In this document: positions 1 to 7,365 of the stretch, in pieces | How positions within the stretch are numbered: position 1 is the first letter of the stretch | How the letters are laid out: each line of letters begins with the position of its first letter | Origin: Rhodospirillales bacterium | GTDB lineage: Bacteria; Pseudomonadota; Alphaproteobacteria; Kiloniellales; JAKSDN01 | Assembly (NCBI GenBank): GCA_029859805.1 | Contig: JAOUCL010000008.1 | Location: 1-43,724, forward strand | Length of the DNA stretch: 43,724 bases | Reading direction: 5' to 3' | The notes under the pieces: model-generated | Seen by the model: only the letters and a program-made list of their open reading frames with translations | The model's database searches: none | Told to the model about the DNA's origin: nothing | Position numbers and translations under genes: made by a program

Positions 1-1
1 C

Positions 2-556
2 GGCAAGGCGATCGCGGTATCCCTATTCGATGGCATGGCAGACTGGATGACCGTGCCGCTGTTGCACCAGGCCTATGGCGGGCGGGCGCCGGCGCGGGCC
101 GGGCTCAACCACCCCTCGATCGCGCCCTACGGGGCCTACGCCGCGGCCGACGGCGAGGTCGTGCTGTCGATCCAGAACGAGCGCGAATGGCGCCGCTTCT
201 GCGCCGAGGTTCTGGCGCGCCCGGCCTTGGCGGAGGATCCGCACTTCGCCGACAACCCGGCGCGGGTCGCCAACCGGCCGGCCCTCGATCGGGAGATCGC
301 CGCGGTCTTCGGGACGCTCGGCCGCGATGCGCTGATCGGCCGCCTGCGCGCCGCAGGCATCGCCTACGGCGCGCTCAACTCGGTGGCCGAGCTGGACCGC
401 CACCCCCAGCTTCGCCGCGCGGCGGTGGATACGCCCGGCGGCGCGGTCGAGCTGGTCGCGCCGCCCGCCCGCGTCGGGGGCGAGACGGTCGCGCTCGGCG
501 CGGTACCGGCGTTCGACCAGCACGGGGCCTCGATCCGCGAGGAATTCGCAGAGTAG
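2..556 (+). CDS. Family III (CaiB/BaiF) CoA-transferase, C-terminal part
   Basis: The reading frame is open to the left edge, so the start lies outside the window; about the last 184 residues are present, against roughly 380-410 for the family. The segment reading DGMADWM...LLHQAYGG and the later LSIQNEREWRRFC and ALNSVAEL blocks are typical of the C-terminal half of CaiB/BaiF enzymes, which move CoA between a CoA thioester and a free carboxylic acid in the cytoplasm. The catalytic Asp of the family lies in the N-terminal half and cannot be checked. A MaoC-like hydratase follows 200 bp downstream on the same strand. In itaconate and mesaconate pathways a family III CoA-transferase is often next to such a hydratase, so a C4/C5 dicarboxylate substrate is a reasonable inference, not shown here. 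Confidence 0.88.
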   Translation, partial: GKAIAVSLFDGMADWMTVPLLHQAYGGRAPARAGLNHPSIAPYGAYAAADGEVVLSIQNEREWRRFCAEVLARPALAEDPHFADNPARVANRPALDREIAAVFGTLGRDALIGRLRAAGIAYGALNSVAELDRHPQLRRAAVDTPGGAVELVAPPARVGGETVALGAVPAFDQHGASIREEFAE

Positions 557-757
557 TGCGAACTCGAGGTGAGTGGCATGATCGGGCTTCCCCGAGGCCA
601 CGGAATGACGTAGGAGTCTCTCCCGTTAACCATGATCGACCTTTGGCGGACCGACATCGGCCCCTTTCCCGAGATGCACGCGACAGCCCTTGAGCCGGTC
701 CCGGCCGGTAACCAGATCTCAACCATCGGCGCGCATTGATTGGACAGGAGTTTGAGC

Positions 758-1609
758 ATGACTGAAACGCTCGACCATCTGCGCCGCTGGATCGGCCGCA
801 CCCAGGAGACCGGCGAGGTCGTCGATCTGCTGCGCGCGCGCGCCCTGCAGGGGACCTTGGACGACCCGGCTCCGTCGCTCCAGGCCGGCGATCCGCTGCC
901 CCCGTTGTGGCACTGGCTGTATTTCTGGAACGCGACGGCGCAGGCCACCCTCGGCCCCGACGGCCATGCCGCGCGCGGCGAGTTCCTGCCCCCGGTAAAC
1001 CTGCCTCGCCGCATGCTGGCCGGCGGCCGGGTCAAGTTTCTGCGGCCGCTGACCGCCGGCACCATGGCCAAGCGCCGCTCGACCGTCGCCGACGTGGCCG
1101 TGAAGCAGGGGAGCAGCGGCCAGCTGGTCTTCGTCACCATCGAGCACGAGATTTCCGACAAGACCGGCCCCTGCATCCAGGAGGAGCAGGACGTCGTCTT
1201 CCGCGAATTGGCCAAGCCGGGCGAAATTCCGCGGCGCGAGGCGGCGCCGGCCGTTCTGCCATGGCGCCAGCAGGTTACGCCCGACCCCGTGCTGCTGTTC
1301 CGCTATTCCGCGCTGACCTTCAACGGCCACCGGATCCACTACGATCTGAAGTATGCGACCGAGGAGGAGGGCTATCCCGGGCTGGTCGTCCATGGCCCCC
1401 TGCTCGCCACTTTGATGGCGGGACTGGTGCGCCGGCAGGCCCCCGACCGCCAGGTCACCGCTTTTCGGTACCGGGCCATGCGGCCGGTCTTCGACACGGC
1501 GCCGTTTACCGTCGGCGGCCGTCTCGTCCGGGATGGTGCCGGTGCCGACCTCTGGATTGCCGATTCTAGCGGCACCTTGGCCGTAAAGGGTGGGGTCGAC
1601 CTGGCCTAG
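758..1609 (+). CDS. MaoC/HTD2-like acyl-CoA hydratase (FAS1-type dehydratase domain)
   Basis: 283 residues. The N-terminal half has the FAS1-dehydratase type hot-dog pattern (PLWHWLYFW, GRVKFLRPL, DVVFRE). The C-terminal half carries the MaoC-like block FSALTFNGHRIHYD written here as YSALTFNGHRIHYD, with the hydratase-type His (NGHRIHYD), followed by YPGLVVHGPLLATLMAGL. This double hot-dog arrangement is the one of mesaconyl-C4-CoA and itaconyl-CoA hydratases, which add water across the double bond of a short dicarboxylyl-CoA. The ATG at 758 is chosen over the in-frame TTG at 740 because GGACAGGAG sits at 742-750 just ahead of it. Together with the CoA-transferase upstream it suggests a small acyl-CoA catabolic unit; the exact substrate is unknown. 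Confidence 0.88.
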   Translation: MTETLDHLRRWIGRTQETGEVVDLLRARALQGTLDDPAPSLQAGDPLPPLWHWLYFWNATAQATLGPDGHAARGEFLPPVNLPRRMLAGGRVKFLRPLTAGTMAKRRSTVADVAVKQGSSGQLVFVTIEHEISDKTGPCIQEEQDVVFRELAKPGEIPRREAAPAVLPWRQQVTPDPVLLFRYSALTFNGHRIHYDLKYATEEEGYPGLVVHGPLLATLMAGLVRRQAPDRQVTAFRYRAMRPVFDTAPFTVGGRLVRDGAGADLWIADSSGTLAVKGGVDLA

Positions 1610-1703
1610 CGCTCCGTTTCCGCGAGTCTCCGGCGCGCCGGCCGCCGGCGCCGTTTGCCGGCCAGGACGCGCTTCGCCGGCTCTATCGAAAGGACCGTTA
1701 CCG

Positions 1704-2189
1704 ATGCGCCAGGCCCTCCCCCAGGTCGCCCTCGGCTTCCTGCTTCTGCTGACGGCCTGCGCCGCGCTGGAGCCGACGCTGGCGCCGCGGGTTCGACTGG
1801 CCGACATCACACTGCTCGAGGGCGGCCTGCTCGAACAGAAGATGCGGGTCGAGCTCGACATCGGCAACCCGAACAACTTCGACCTGCCGTTGGACGGGCT
1901 GACCTTCACGCTGGAGCTGAACGACCGGCCCCTGGTCGAAGGTTTCACGAACGAGTCCGTCGTGATCCCCCGGCTCGGCGAGGCCAGGCTGGCGGTCTTC
2001 GCCTCGACCTCCCTGCTTGGCATCATCCGCCAAGTGATGGCCCTGGGCCAGGGCGAGGCGCTCAGCTACCGACTTTCGGGGCGGGCCTATCTGACCGGCC
2101 TCGCGCGCGTGAGCGTGCCCTTCGAGACCGGCGGCACCCTGGAACTTCTGCCGGACGAGGGCCGGGAAAAATCTCTCGTCCCCCTCTGA
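1704..2189 (+). CDS. LEA type 2 (water-stress hypersensitivity domain) lipoprotein
   Basis: 161 residues. The N-terminus is a lipoprotein signal with lipobox LLTAC, so Cys19 is expected to be lipidated and the protein anchored in the envelope. The mature part is a single LEA14/WHy-like beta-sandwich: ADITLLEGGLLEQ, then the typical NPNNFDLPLDGLTFTLELND block and a later SVPFETGG strand. Family members bind other molecules in the periplasm, but no defined reaction is known. The ATG at 1704 is used because the upstream extension to 1590 is Arg/Pro-rich shadow sequence lying before the signal peptide. It is not obviously part of an operon. Confidence 0.85.
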   Translation: MRQALPQVALGFLLLLTACAALEPTLAPRVRLADITLLEGGLLEQKMRVELDIGNPNNFDLPLDGLTFTLELNDRPLVEGFTNESVVIPRLGEARLAVFASTSLLGIIRQVMALGQGEALSYRLSGRAYLTGLARVSVPFETGGTLELLPDEGREKSLVPL

Positions 2190-2298
2190 AAAGGGTGTCG
2201 GATTCCTTCCTCGCACACCGGCTCTCGGGCGGCCCCTTGACGCGCCGGCCCGCGACGGCCCAATACTGCGGCGGGAGGAACGGCGAGGAGCGGCGGCG

Positions 2299-2685
2299 GT
2301 GACCGAGACGAACCCGAACCTGTTCGAGCTGATCGACCGCGGCGACACCGCCGGGCTCGAAGCCGCGCTCGCGGCTGGGGCGGACGCCGATGCGGCCGGC
2401 CGCGGCGGGCAGCCGGCGCTCGGTTATGCCGCTGCGCGGGGCGACCTGACGGCCCTGCGCCTGCTGCTCGGCCACGGCGCGTCGGTCGAGCGCAGCGGCG
2501 AGGCCGGCAACACCGCGCTGATGGAAGCGGCCGCGCGCGGCCACCTCGAAGTCGTCCAGGCCCTGCTCCAGGCCGGCGCCGACCCGGCGCAGTGCAACAA
2601 GTGGGGCTTTGGCGCCGCCGACTGGGCCGAGTGGCCCGCGAACGCCGTCGAAATCCGGGCCCTGCTGCAGGCCGGCGGGCGGTAA
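2299..2685 (+). CDS. Small ankyrin-repeat protein
   Basis: 128 residues, made almost entirely of ankyrin repeats. Three full helix-pair units are visible: about residues 10-38 (DTAGLEAALAAGADADAAG), 39-70 (PALGYAAARGDLTALRLLLGHGASV) and 72-104 (NTALMEAAARGHLEVVQALLQAGADP), with a degenerate fourth to the end. There is no signal peptide or membrane segment, so it is probably cytoplasmic. Ankyrin repeats bind partner proteins; the partner is not shown by the sequence. The start is GTG at 2299, placed just behind the purine-rich GGCGAGGAG stretch. It lies between the lipoprotein gene and lemA, all on the same strand. Confidence 0.82.
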   Translation: MTETNPNLFELIDRGDTAGLEAALAAGADADAAGRGGQPALGYAAARGDLTALRLLLGHGASVERSGEAGNTALMEAAARGHLEVVQALLQAGADPAQCNKWGFGAADWAEWPANAVEIRALLQAGGR

Positions 2686-2817
2686 AGCGGCGGGCGGTAA
2701 AGCAGCGCGCCCCGCCATTTCCGGAGCCCGACTCGGGCCGGTTGTGATAAGCTTCGCGCCCACGTGATGGAGTCGGCCGGCCAGCGCCGGTCGAGATCTT
2801 TTGATCGGAGCCCCCGC

Positions 2818-3390
2818 ATGGAAACGGGAAGCATCGTCCTTATCGTGGTCCTGGCAGCGGTCGTGCTGCTCGTCTTCTACGGCATCGCCGCTTACAACGG
2901 CCTGGTCTCGGGCCGCAATCAGGTGGAGGCGGCCTGGGGCCAGATCGACGTGCAGCTGAAGCGCCGCCACGACCTGATCCCGAATCTGGTCGAAGTGGCC
3001 AAGGACTACATGGACTACGAGCAGGAAACCCTGCAGCAGGTGATCCAGGCGCGCAACAGCGCGGTCGCGGCCGAGGGCCAGTCGCGCGAGGCGTCGATCG
3101 GCGCCGAGGGCATGCTGGGCGCTGCGCTCGGCCGGCTCTTCGCCCTGGTCGAGAACTATCCCGACCTCAAGGCCAACGAGAACGTCCAGCGCCTCATGGA
3201 GGAGCTCGCGACCACCGAGAACCGCATCGCCTTCTCGCGCCAGCACTACAACGACTCGGTCCTGAGCTTGAACACCAGGATCGAAAGCTTCCCGTCCAAC
3301 ATGGTGGCGAATTCCTTCGGCTTCGTCCGGGCGCCCTATTTCGACGTGCCGGAGGCGGAGACCGAGCCGGTCAAGGTCGACCTGCGCTAG
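2818..3390 (+). CDS. lemA: LemA family membrane protein
   Basis: 190 residues. A single N-terminal membrane segment (about residues 6-24, IVLIVVLAAVVLLVFYGI) is followed by the LemA signature YNGLVSGRNQVEAAWGQIDV and KRRHDLIPNLVE, then a long helical bundle. LemA proteins are anchored with a short outside N-terminus and a helical cytoplasmic domain, and their role is not settled. They very often lie directly before an M48 protease gene, exactly as here (13-bp gap). The ATG at 2818 has GGAG at 2807-2810; the in-frame ATG at 2764 would put extra basic residues before the membrane helix and is less likely. Confidence 0.93.
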   Translation: METGSIVLIVVLAAVVLLVFYGIAAYNGLVSGRNQVEAAWGQIDVQLKRRHDLIPNLVEVAKDYMDYEQETLQQVIQARNSAVAAEGQSREASIGAEGMLGAALGRLFALVENYPDLKANENVQRLMEELATTENRIAFSRQHYNDSVLSLNTRIESFPSNMVANSFGFVRAPYFDVPEAETEPVKVDLR

Positions 3391-3403
3391 CGGCCGCCGG
3401 GCG

Positions 3404-4441
3404 ATGGCCGAGCTTCCGGACGGAGGGTCCTCCGAATCGACAGCCCCGGCGCCCGGCCTCCGGCGGACCGACTTCTACGCCGCGATCCGGCGCAACGAGC
3501 GCAACACGCTCTGGCTTTGCACGATCATGATCGTGATCGCCGGCGGGCTCGGCTACGTGATCGGCTGGGCGGCGGAGATCGTCTATCTGAGCGCGCTCAG
3601 CGACGGCGCGCCGCTCGGCGTCGTCGAGGCGCTGGCCTACCGGAGTCCCTGGGGCGTGAACGGGGCCGGCGTCATGATTGTCGTCGGCGCCGTCTGGGTC
3701 CTGGTGGCGGTTTTCGCCGGGGACCGGATTCTGCTCGCCCTGGCCGGGGCCAGCGAGGTCTCGTCCGAGAGCGAGCCGGTCCTGCACAACGTGGTCGAGG
3801 AGATGGCGCTGGCCGCCGGCCTGCCCAAGCCGCGGGTCTTCGTGCTGGAGAGCCCGGCGCTCAATGCCTTCGCCACCGGGCTCAAGCCCGAGAAGTCGGC
3901 GATCGCCGTCACGCGCGGCCTCATCGACCGCCTGACTCGCCCCGAGCTGCAGGGCGTGGTGGCGCACGAGATGGGCCATATCGCGAACAGTGACATCCTC
4001 TATGCCACGGCGGTCGCGGTCGTCGTCGGGCTGATCGCGCTCGTCTCGGATGCGGTTCTGCGCGGCGCAATGCGCGGCGGCCTGCACTCGCGCGGGCGCT
4101 CGCGTTCCAAGGGCGGCGGCGCGGCGCTGGCGCTGGTCGTGGTCCTGGTCTTCGCGGTCCTGGCGCCGCTCGCGGCCTGGCTGGTGCAGATGTCGATCTC
4201 GCGCGAGCGCGAGTATCTGGCCGACGCCACTGCGGTCAAGCTGGCGCGCAATCCGCTCGGCCTGATCGGCGCCCTTGAGAAGATCGACACGACCACGGAG
4301 CGCTTCGAGGGCGCCAACCGCGCCGTTCAGCACCTCTTCATCGCCAATCCCTTCCGCAAGTTCGGCGTCCGAGCCAGCGCGCTCTTCTCGACCCATCCCC
4401 CAACCCCGGAGCGGATCGAGCGCCTGCGCGATCTGGGCTGA
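3404..4441 (+). CDS. M48 family (HtpX-like) membrane zinc metalloprotease
   Basis: 345 residues. There are predicted membrane segments near residues 36-58, 88-108, 199-216 and 241-262. The zinc-binding HEMGH motif is at 188-192 and the third ligand lies in the REYLAD box (Glu270). The C-terminal STHPPTPERIERL block is typical of HtpX-type M48 proteases, which cleave damaged or misfolded membrane proteins. The N-terminal 20 residues are a Pro/Ser-rich cytoplasmic tail. The gene follows lemA closely and is probably co-transcribed with it. All catalytic residues are present, so it should be active. It could be named htpX-like, but the LemA pairing sets this branch apart from stress-induced HtpX. 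Confidence 0.92.
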   Translation: MAELPDGGSSESTAPAPGLRRTDFYAAIRRNERNTLWLCTIMIVIAGGLGYVIGWAAEIVYLSALSDGAPLGVVEALAYRSPWGVNGAGVMIVVGAVWVLVAVFAGDRILLALAGASEVSSESEPVLHNVVEEMALAAGLPKPRVFVLESPALNAFATGLKPEKSAIAVTRGLIDRLTRPELQGVVAHEMGHIANSDILYATAVAVVVGLIALVSDAVLRGAMRGGLHSRGRSRSKGGGAALALVVVLVFAVLAPLAAWLVQMSISREREYLADATAVKLARNPLGLIGALEKIDTTTERFEGANRAVQHLFIANPFRKFGVRASALFSTHPPTPERIERLRDLG

Positions 4442-4507
4442 GGCGCGGTCCGGCCTTGCCGGCCTCGCCGGCGCCGGGCCCGCGGCCGCCCGAGACCGGA
4501 TTACCAC

Positions 4508-4536
4508 TTGCGATACCGACAAGTATGTGGTAGCAT
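4508..4536 (+). promoter_or_regulatory. Candidate promoter of the double-HTH regulator
   Basis: TTGCGA (4508-4513) and TAGCAT (4531-4536) are separated by exactly 17 bp. The first operator palindrome begins at 4513 and fills most of the spacer, and the second begins at 4535, over the end of the -10 box. Such overlap fits autorepression. It is a pattern reading only; no start site is known. Confidence 0.5.
4513..4526. promoter_or_regulatory. Operator-like palindrome 1 (ATAC-N6-GTAT)
   Basis: ATACCGACAAGTAT, with 4-bp inverted arms. It shares the layout ATACYGA..AGTAT with two other sites at 4535 and 5456. It begins 22 bp before the second copy, about two helical turns, so bound proteins would lie on the same face of the DNA. 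The placement over the promoter spacer of the TetR-like gene suggests autoregulation (inference). Confidence 0.7.
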
Positions 4537-4548
4537 ACCGAGTAGTAT
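4535..4548. promoter_or_regulatory. Operator-like palindrome 2 (ATAC-N6-GTAT)
   Basis: ATACCGAGTAGTAT. It agrees with palindrome 1 at 12 of 14 positions and continues as GT in both copies. It lies 7 bp before the GTG start of the regulator gene at 4555. Confidence 0.7.
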
Positions 4549-4554
4549 GTCACT

Positions 4555-5436
4555 GTGAGCGAAATCATGAAGGTTCGGGACAGGATCATGACCGCCGCCC
4601 GCACGCTCGCCGGCGAGAAGCCGGCCAAGGACATCAGCCTCGCCGAGCTTGCGCGCGCCTCGGGGGTGAGCTGGCCGACGGTCCGTCGGCACGTCGGCGG
4701 CCGGGACGGCCTGCCGCGGTTCCTGGAGGCGATCGGCGCCGCAAGCGCGGATACGGCCGGGCCCCAGGGCGTCGGGGCCGAGGCGGCCGACACACGCTCG
4801 CGAATCCTCGAGGCCGCGTTCCGGACCTTCGCCCGGCACGGTTACTCCGGCGCGACGCTGGACGACGTGGCGGCCGACGCGGGCCTGACCAAGGGGGCCG
4901 TCTATTGGCACTTCGCCGGCAAGGACGACCTCTGTATGGCGCTCATCGAAGAGCGGTTCAGACGCGAAGCAGCGCGCATTCCCGATGATATTCGCGACGC
5001 GGTGCGTGACGGCGCGGGCGAGCGGGCCCTGGTGGCCTTCGTCGCCCACGAGGTCCAACAGGCACGCAAGGGTGAATCTTGGCGGCGGCTCGGGCTCGAG
5101 TTCGTGTCACGCAGCCGGAACCCGGCCCTGCGCCACAGGTACGCGGAGCTGGCGCGGAAGTTCTACGATGACACCCTGCCGGTGGCTCAATGGCTGATCG
5201 ACAGTGGCGTCGTCGCGAAGGATCTGGACCCCCAGGCGCTCGCCGTCGTCTGGCGCTGTATCCTTCTCGGCGTGGGCCTGTGGATGACCCAAGACCCGGA
5301 CGGCCTCGATTTCGACGCCATGGCGCCGCGCCTGGCCCAAGTCATGTGGCGCGGCATGGCACCCGGCGATGCCGATGCAGAGGACCGCCCGATGGCCGAA
5401 GAGGCAGCGAGCGAACGGACGGAGGCCCCCGAGTAG
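4555..5436 (+). CDS. TetR/AcrR-like regulator with two consecutive HTH domains
   Basis: 293 residues, longer than the usual 190-230 of TetR proteins. Residues about 6-55 form a TetR-type N-terminal HTH (RDRIMTAARTLAG...ISLAELARASGVSWPTVRRHVGGRDGL). After a short linker a second, more canonical one covers about 79-128 (TRSRILEAAFRTFARHGYSG, TLDDVAADAGLTKGAVYWHFAGKDDL). Residues 130-270 form the usual helical ligand-binding and dimer part; the C-terminal tail is acidic. The GTG at 4555 is taken as start, with ATG at 4567 as an alternative; both keep the first HTH. Three ATAC-N6-GTAT palindromes, two upstream and one downstream before the next gene, are the probable binding sites. The inducer is unknown. 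The domain calls are from pattern, not a search. Confidence 0.88.
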   Translation: MSEIMKVRDRIMTAARTLAGEKPAKDISLAELARASGVSWPTVRRHVGGRDGLPRFLEAIGAASADTAGPQGVGAEAADTRSRILEAAFRTFARHGYSGATLDDVAADAGLTKGAVYWHFAGKDDLCMALIEERFRREAARIPDDIRDAVRDGAGERALVAFVAHEVQQARKGESWRRLGLEFVSRSRNPALRHRYAELARKFYDDTLPVAQWLIDSGVVAKDLDPQALAVVWRCILLGVGLWMTQDPDGLDFDAMAPRLAQVMWRGMAPGDADAEDRPMAEEAASERTEAPE

Positions 5437-5455
5437 AAAAATTTTTGAGAGTGAC

Positions 5456-5469
5456 ATACTGACGAGTAT
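5456..5469. promoter_or_regulatory. Operator-like palindrome 3 (ATAC-N6-GTAT)
   Basis: ATACTGACGAGTAT, third copy of the motif, 20 bp after the TetR-like stop codon. A possible -35 TTGAGA is at 5445-5450 and a weak -10 TATCTG at 5467-5472 (16-bp spacing), so the palindrome would occupy the spacer of a promoter for the gene at 5556. This ties that gene to the regulator. Confidence 0.65.
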
Positions 5470-5555
5470 CTGATGGAAACCGGCCACGGGCAACCACGCC
5501 GGACCAGGTGAGCCGGAGAGGTGCGGCGATTGCACGAGTCTGGGAGACGAACGCC

Positions 5556-6122
5556 ATGTTGACGGAAATCGAGAATCTCAGAGAGATCGCCCGTTGTTGC
5601 CAGGCCGGCGAGCCCCTGGACGACGATCTTTCGCGCTGGCTGGGCAGCAGGCTGGAAGACTTCTTGAGCCAGCGCCGCACAAGCTTGGGCGAGGCCTTCG
5701 GGCTGCGCGGCGCGCAGGGCGGAGTGCCCTGGTGGCTCGAGGCCGCGATCCGCAAGCGCAACGCCGCCCTGCGGGAGCTCGCCGAATGCCTGTGCAGCGA
5801 CGGTTCGGCGACCGCGCTGGCCCGGGAGGTGCATCGGCTGACGGTGCGCTATGCCGGGACCTCGTGGAACCGCGACCGGCGCCGCGACGACATGCCGGGG
5901 GCCTATGCCGGAACGCCCAAGGCCTGTCTGTGGCGGGCGTTCACCTCCGGCGCGGCCATGCCGGTCTGCGAGCGCCAGCTGCGCAGCATCCTGGCGCATC
6001 AGACCGCCCGCCGGCCTGCGAAGGCGCAATGGGCTGGGTCCTGCGCGAAAGGCGGCGCCCAGAGCGCGGCCCCGGCCGGCGCCAGCGCGACCGCGACAAC
6101 AATCCCGGCCCGCGCTCCGTGA
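5556..6122 (+). CDS. Unknown protein under a TetR-type operator
   Basis: 188 residues; I do not recognise the family. The protein appears soluble, helical and Arg-rich. Notable blocks are LDDDLSRWLGSRLEDFL (residues 23-39), RRTSLGEAFGLR, GGVPWWLEAAIRKRNAALREL and KACLWRAFTSGAAMPVCERQLRSIL (about 127-151). The last 35 residues are Ala/Thr-rich and low in complexity and may be a variable tail. There is no signal peptide. The ATG at 5556 has GGGAGACGA at 5541-5549. The third ATAC-N6-GTAT palindrome lies 87 bp upstream, so it is the most likely regulated gene besides the regulator itself. The compact alpha-helical appearance could suit a DNA- or protein-binding role, but nothing proves one. Confidence 0.72.
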   Translation: MLTEIENLREIARCCQAGEPLDDDLSRWLGSRLEDFLSQRRTSLGEAFGLRGAQGGVPWWLEAAIRKRNAALRELAECLCSDGSATALAREVHRLTVRYAGTSWNRDRRRDDMPGAYAGTPKACLWRAFTSGAAMPVCERQLRSILAHQTARRPAKAQWAGSCAKGGAQSAAPAGASATATTIPARAP

Positions 6123-6225
6123 GGGCGGCGGGACCGAGCGAAGGTGCCAAAAGTCCCTGTAGCGTAAACCTATTCTTTTCAAGGACTTACGCCTCGACCT
6201 CTGACCCGGCGACCACACTTAACCT

Positions 6226-6268
6226 CTTGAAATCAAACAACGATTTACTTTGCATGGGCTCGTTTGCT
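6226..6268 (+). repeat. 43-bp dispersed element, copy A
   Basis: The sequence starts CTTGAAATCAAACAACG and ends GCATGGGCTCGTTTGCT. A copy of the same length at 26581-26623 on the minus strand matches at 37 of 43 positions, with the last 17 identical. This copy lies in the space between two convergent genes. It is much less GC-rich than its surroundings. Function is unknown; a promoter, small RNA start or mobile palindrome remnant are all possible. Confidence 0.7.
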
Positions 6269-6286
6269 CCGGCTTCTGGGTGCGCG

Positions 6287-6979
6287 TCAGGGCCGCAGGG
6301 GCAGGCCGGAGGCGAGGGCGTGGCGCCGGGCGATCTGGCCAGGCGCCGCCTGGGGCCGGGAGGACGGCTGGGTTCCGGCGGGTGGCTTGGCCGCGATCCG
6401 GGCCCGGTCGGCCTGGCGGCGGGCCTCGCGCCAGGCGCGGAACACTTTGAGGCGGTAGGGGCCGCTGAGGCGTGGCGTCCGCGAATGATAGCGGCCGATC
6501 GCCGTGGTCCAGGAGCCGGTCTCTTGGCGCAGGCGGGCGAGATAGCCGGCGGCATAGGCGGCGTTTCGCGCCGGGTCGAAGGCGTCTTCGAGGCTGGCGA
6601 AGGCCTCGGGGTGGTAGCGCAGGTTTACCTGCAGGCAGCCGACGTCGATGTTGCTGAGCCCGCGCGCCCGGAGCGTCCGCACCTCGGCCAGCGCCGCCGC
6701 GCGGCTCGGCAGATAGCGCCCCCGGCCCTCGGCGGTGACGGTCCAGGGCCAGGCAATAACTGCCCCCTCGGCCGCGTTCCAGCGGCCCGCCTCGACCTTG
6801 GCGATGGCGCCCAGCAGGTGGTGCGGCAGGCCGCTTCGCCGGGCCGCGGCGCCGGCGTGTTCCGCGCAGAGCGCCCAGGGATCCGGCGCCCCGGCACGAA
6901 GGCCCTCTGGGGCCGCGGCCAGCAGGCCGAGGCCGAGGGCGAGGCAGGCGATCGTGCGGCGGGCGCCGGGCAGGCACAT
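6287..6979 (-). CDS. Lytic transglycosylase-like (SLT domain) protein
   Basis: 230 residues. A signal peptide covers about 1-30 (IACLALGLGLLAAAPEGLRA). The SLT domain spans about 42-170: LPHHLLGAIAKVEAGRW carries the expected catalytic Glu63, IDVGCLQVNLRYHPEAF is the conserved substrate-cleft motif, and TTAIGRYHS contains the typical Tyr164. Such enzymes cut the glycan strands of peptidoglycan in the periplasm with formation of anhydromuramic ends. The C-terminal 50 residues are Pro/Arg/Ala-rich without a clear domain. The variant has Glu-Ala-Gly instead of the more common Glu-Ser-Gly after the catalytic residue. The gene stands alone on the minus strand, facing the unknown gene at 5556. Confidence 0.87.
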   Translation of the reverse strand: MCLPGARRTIACLALGLGLLAAAPEGLRAGAPDPWALCAEHAGAAARRSGLPHHLLGAIAKVEAGRWNAAEGAVIAWPWTVTAEGRGRYLPSRAAALAEVRTLRARGLSNIDVGCLQVNLRYHPEAFASLEDAFDPARNAAYAAGYLARLRQETGSWTTAIGRYHSRTPRLSGPYRLKVFRAWREARRQADRARIAAKPPAGTQPSSRPQAAPGQIARRHALASGLPLRP

Positions 6980-7024
6980 CAGAGGAGCCTCCTGCCCCTC
7001 AGCGAAGCAAACCCCGTGCCAAGA

Positions 7025-7365
7025 TCAGGTAATGCTGTTCGGCCCGAGTAGGGTGGCGTCGCCCTCGCCCAGGGCGCGCTGCAGGAGCACGCAGTCGACC
7101 CAGCGGCCGAACTTGAACCCGACCGAGGGGATCAGGCCGGCCCGCGTGAAGCCGTGCGCTTCGTGCAGCCGGATCGAGGGCAGGTTCGCGCCGTCACCTC
7201 GTCGAAGCGCGCGGTCATGGTCTCGAGGTCCGGCGGATCGAGCTCGAAGGAGGCGAGGCCGTGGCGCACGTGCTCGGCATAGATCGCCTGCACCGCGCCG
7301 AGATCCGCCGGGGCCGCGTCACGCAGCAGCAAGCCCCCGTCCGGCGGCGCCCCCGGACCGGTCAT
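7025..7365 (-). pseudogene. GNAT N-acetyltransferase with internal deletion
   Basis: The start (ATG at 7365) and the first ~50 residues are normal for the phosphinothricin-acetyltransferase-like GNAT group (DAAPADLGAVQAIYAEHV, SFELDPPDLETMTARFDEV). In another frame the sequence then goes straight into the family's C-terminal end (NLPSIRLHEAHGF, VGFKFGRWVDCVLLQRALG), ending with TGA at 7025-7027. The central ~85-90 residues, including the acetyl-CoA binding loop, are missing and the frame is shifted, so no working enzyme can be made. The ATG overlaps the stop of the upstream amidohydrolase gene (ATGA), so the two were once translationally coupled. The deletion joint lies near 7185-7200. Confidence 0.82.
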
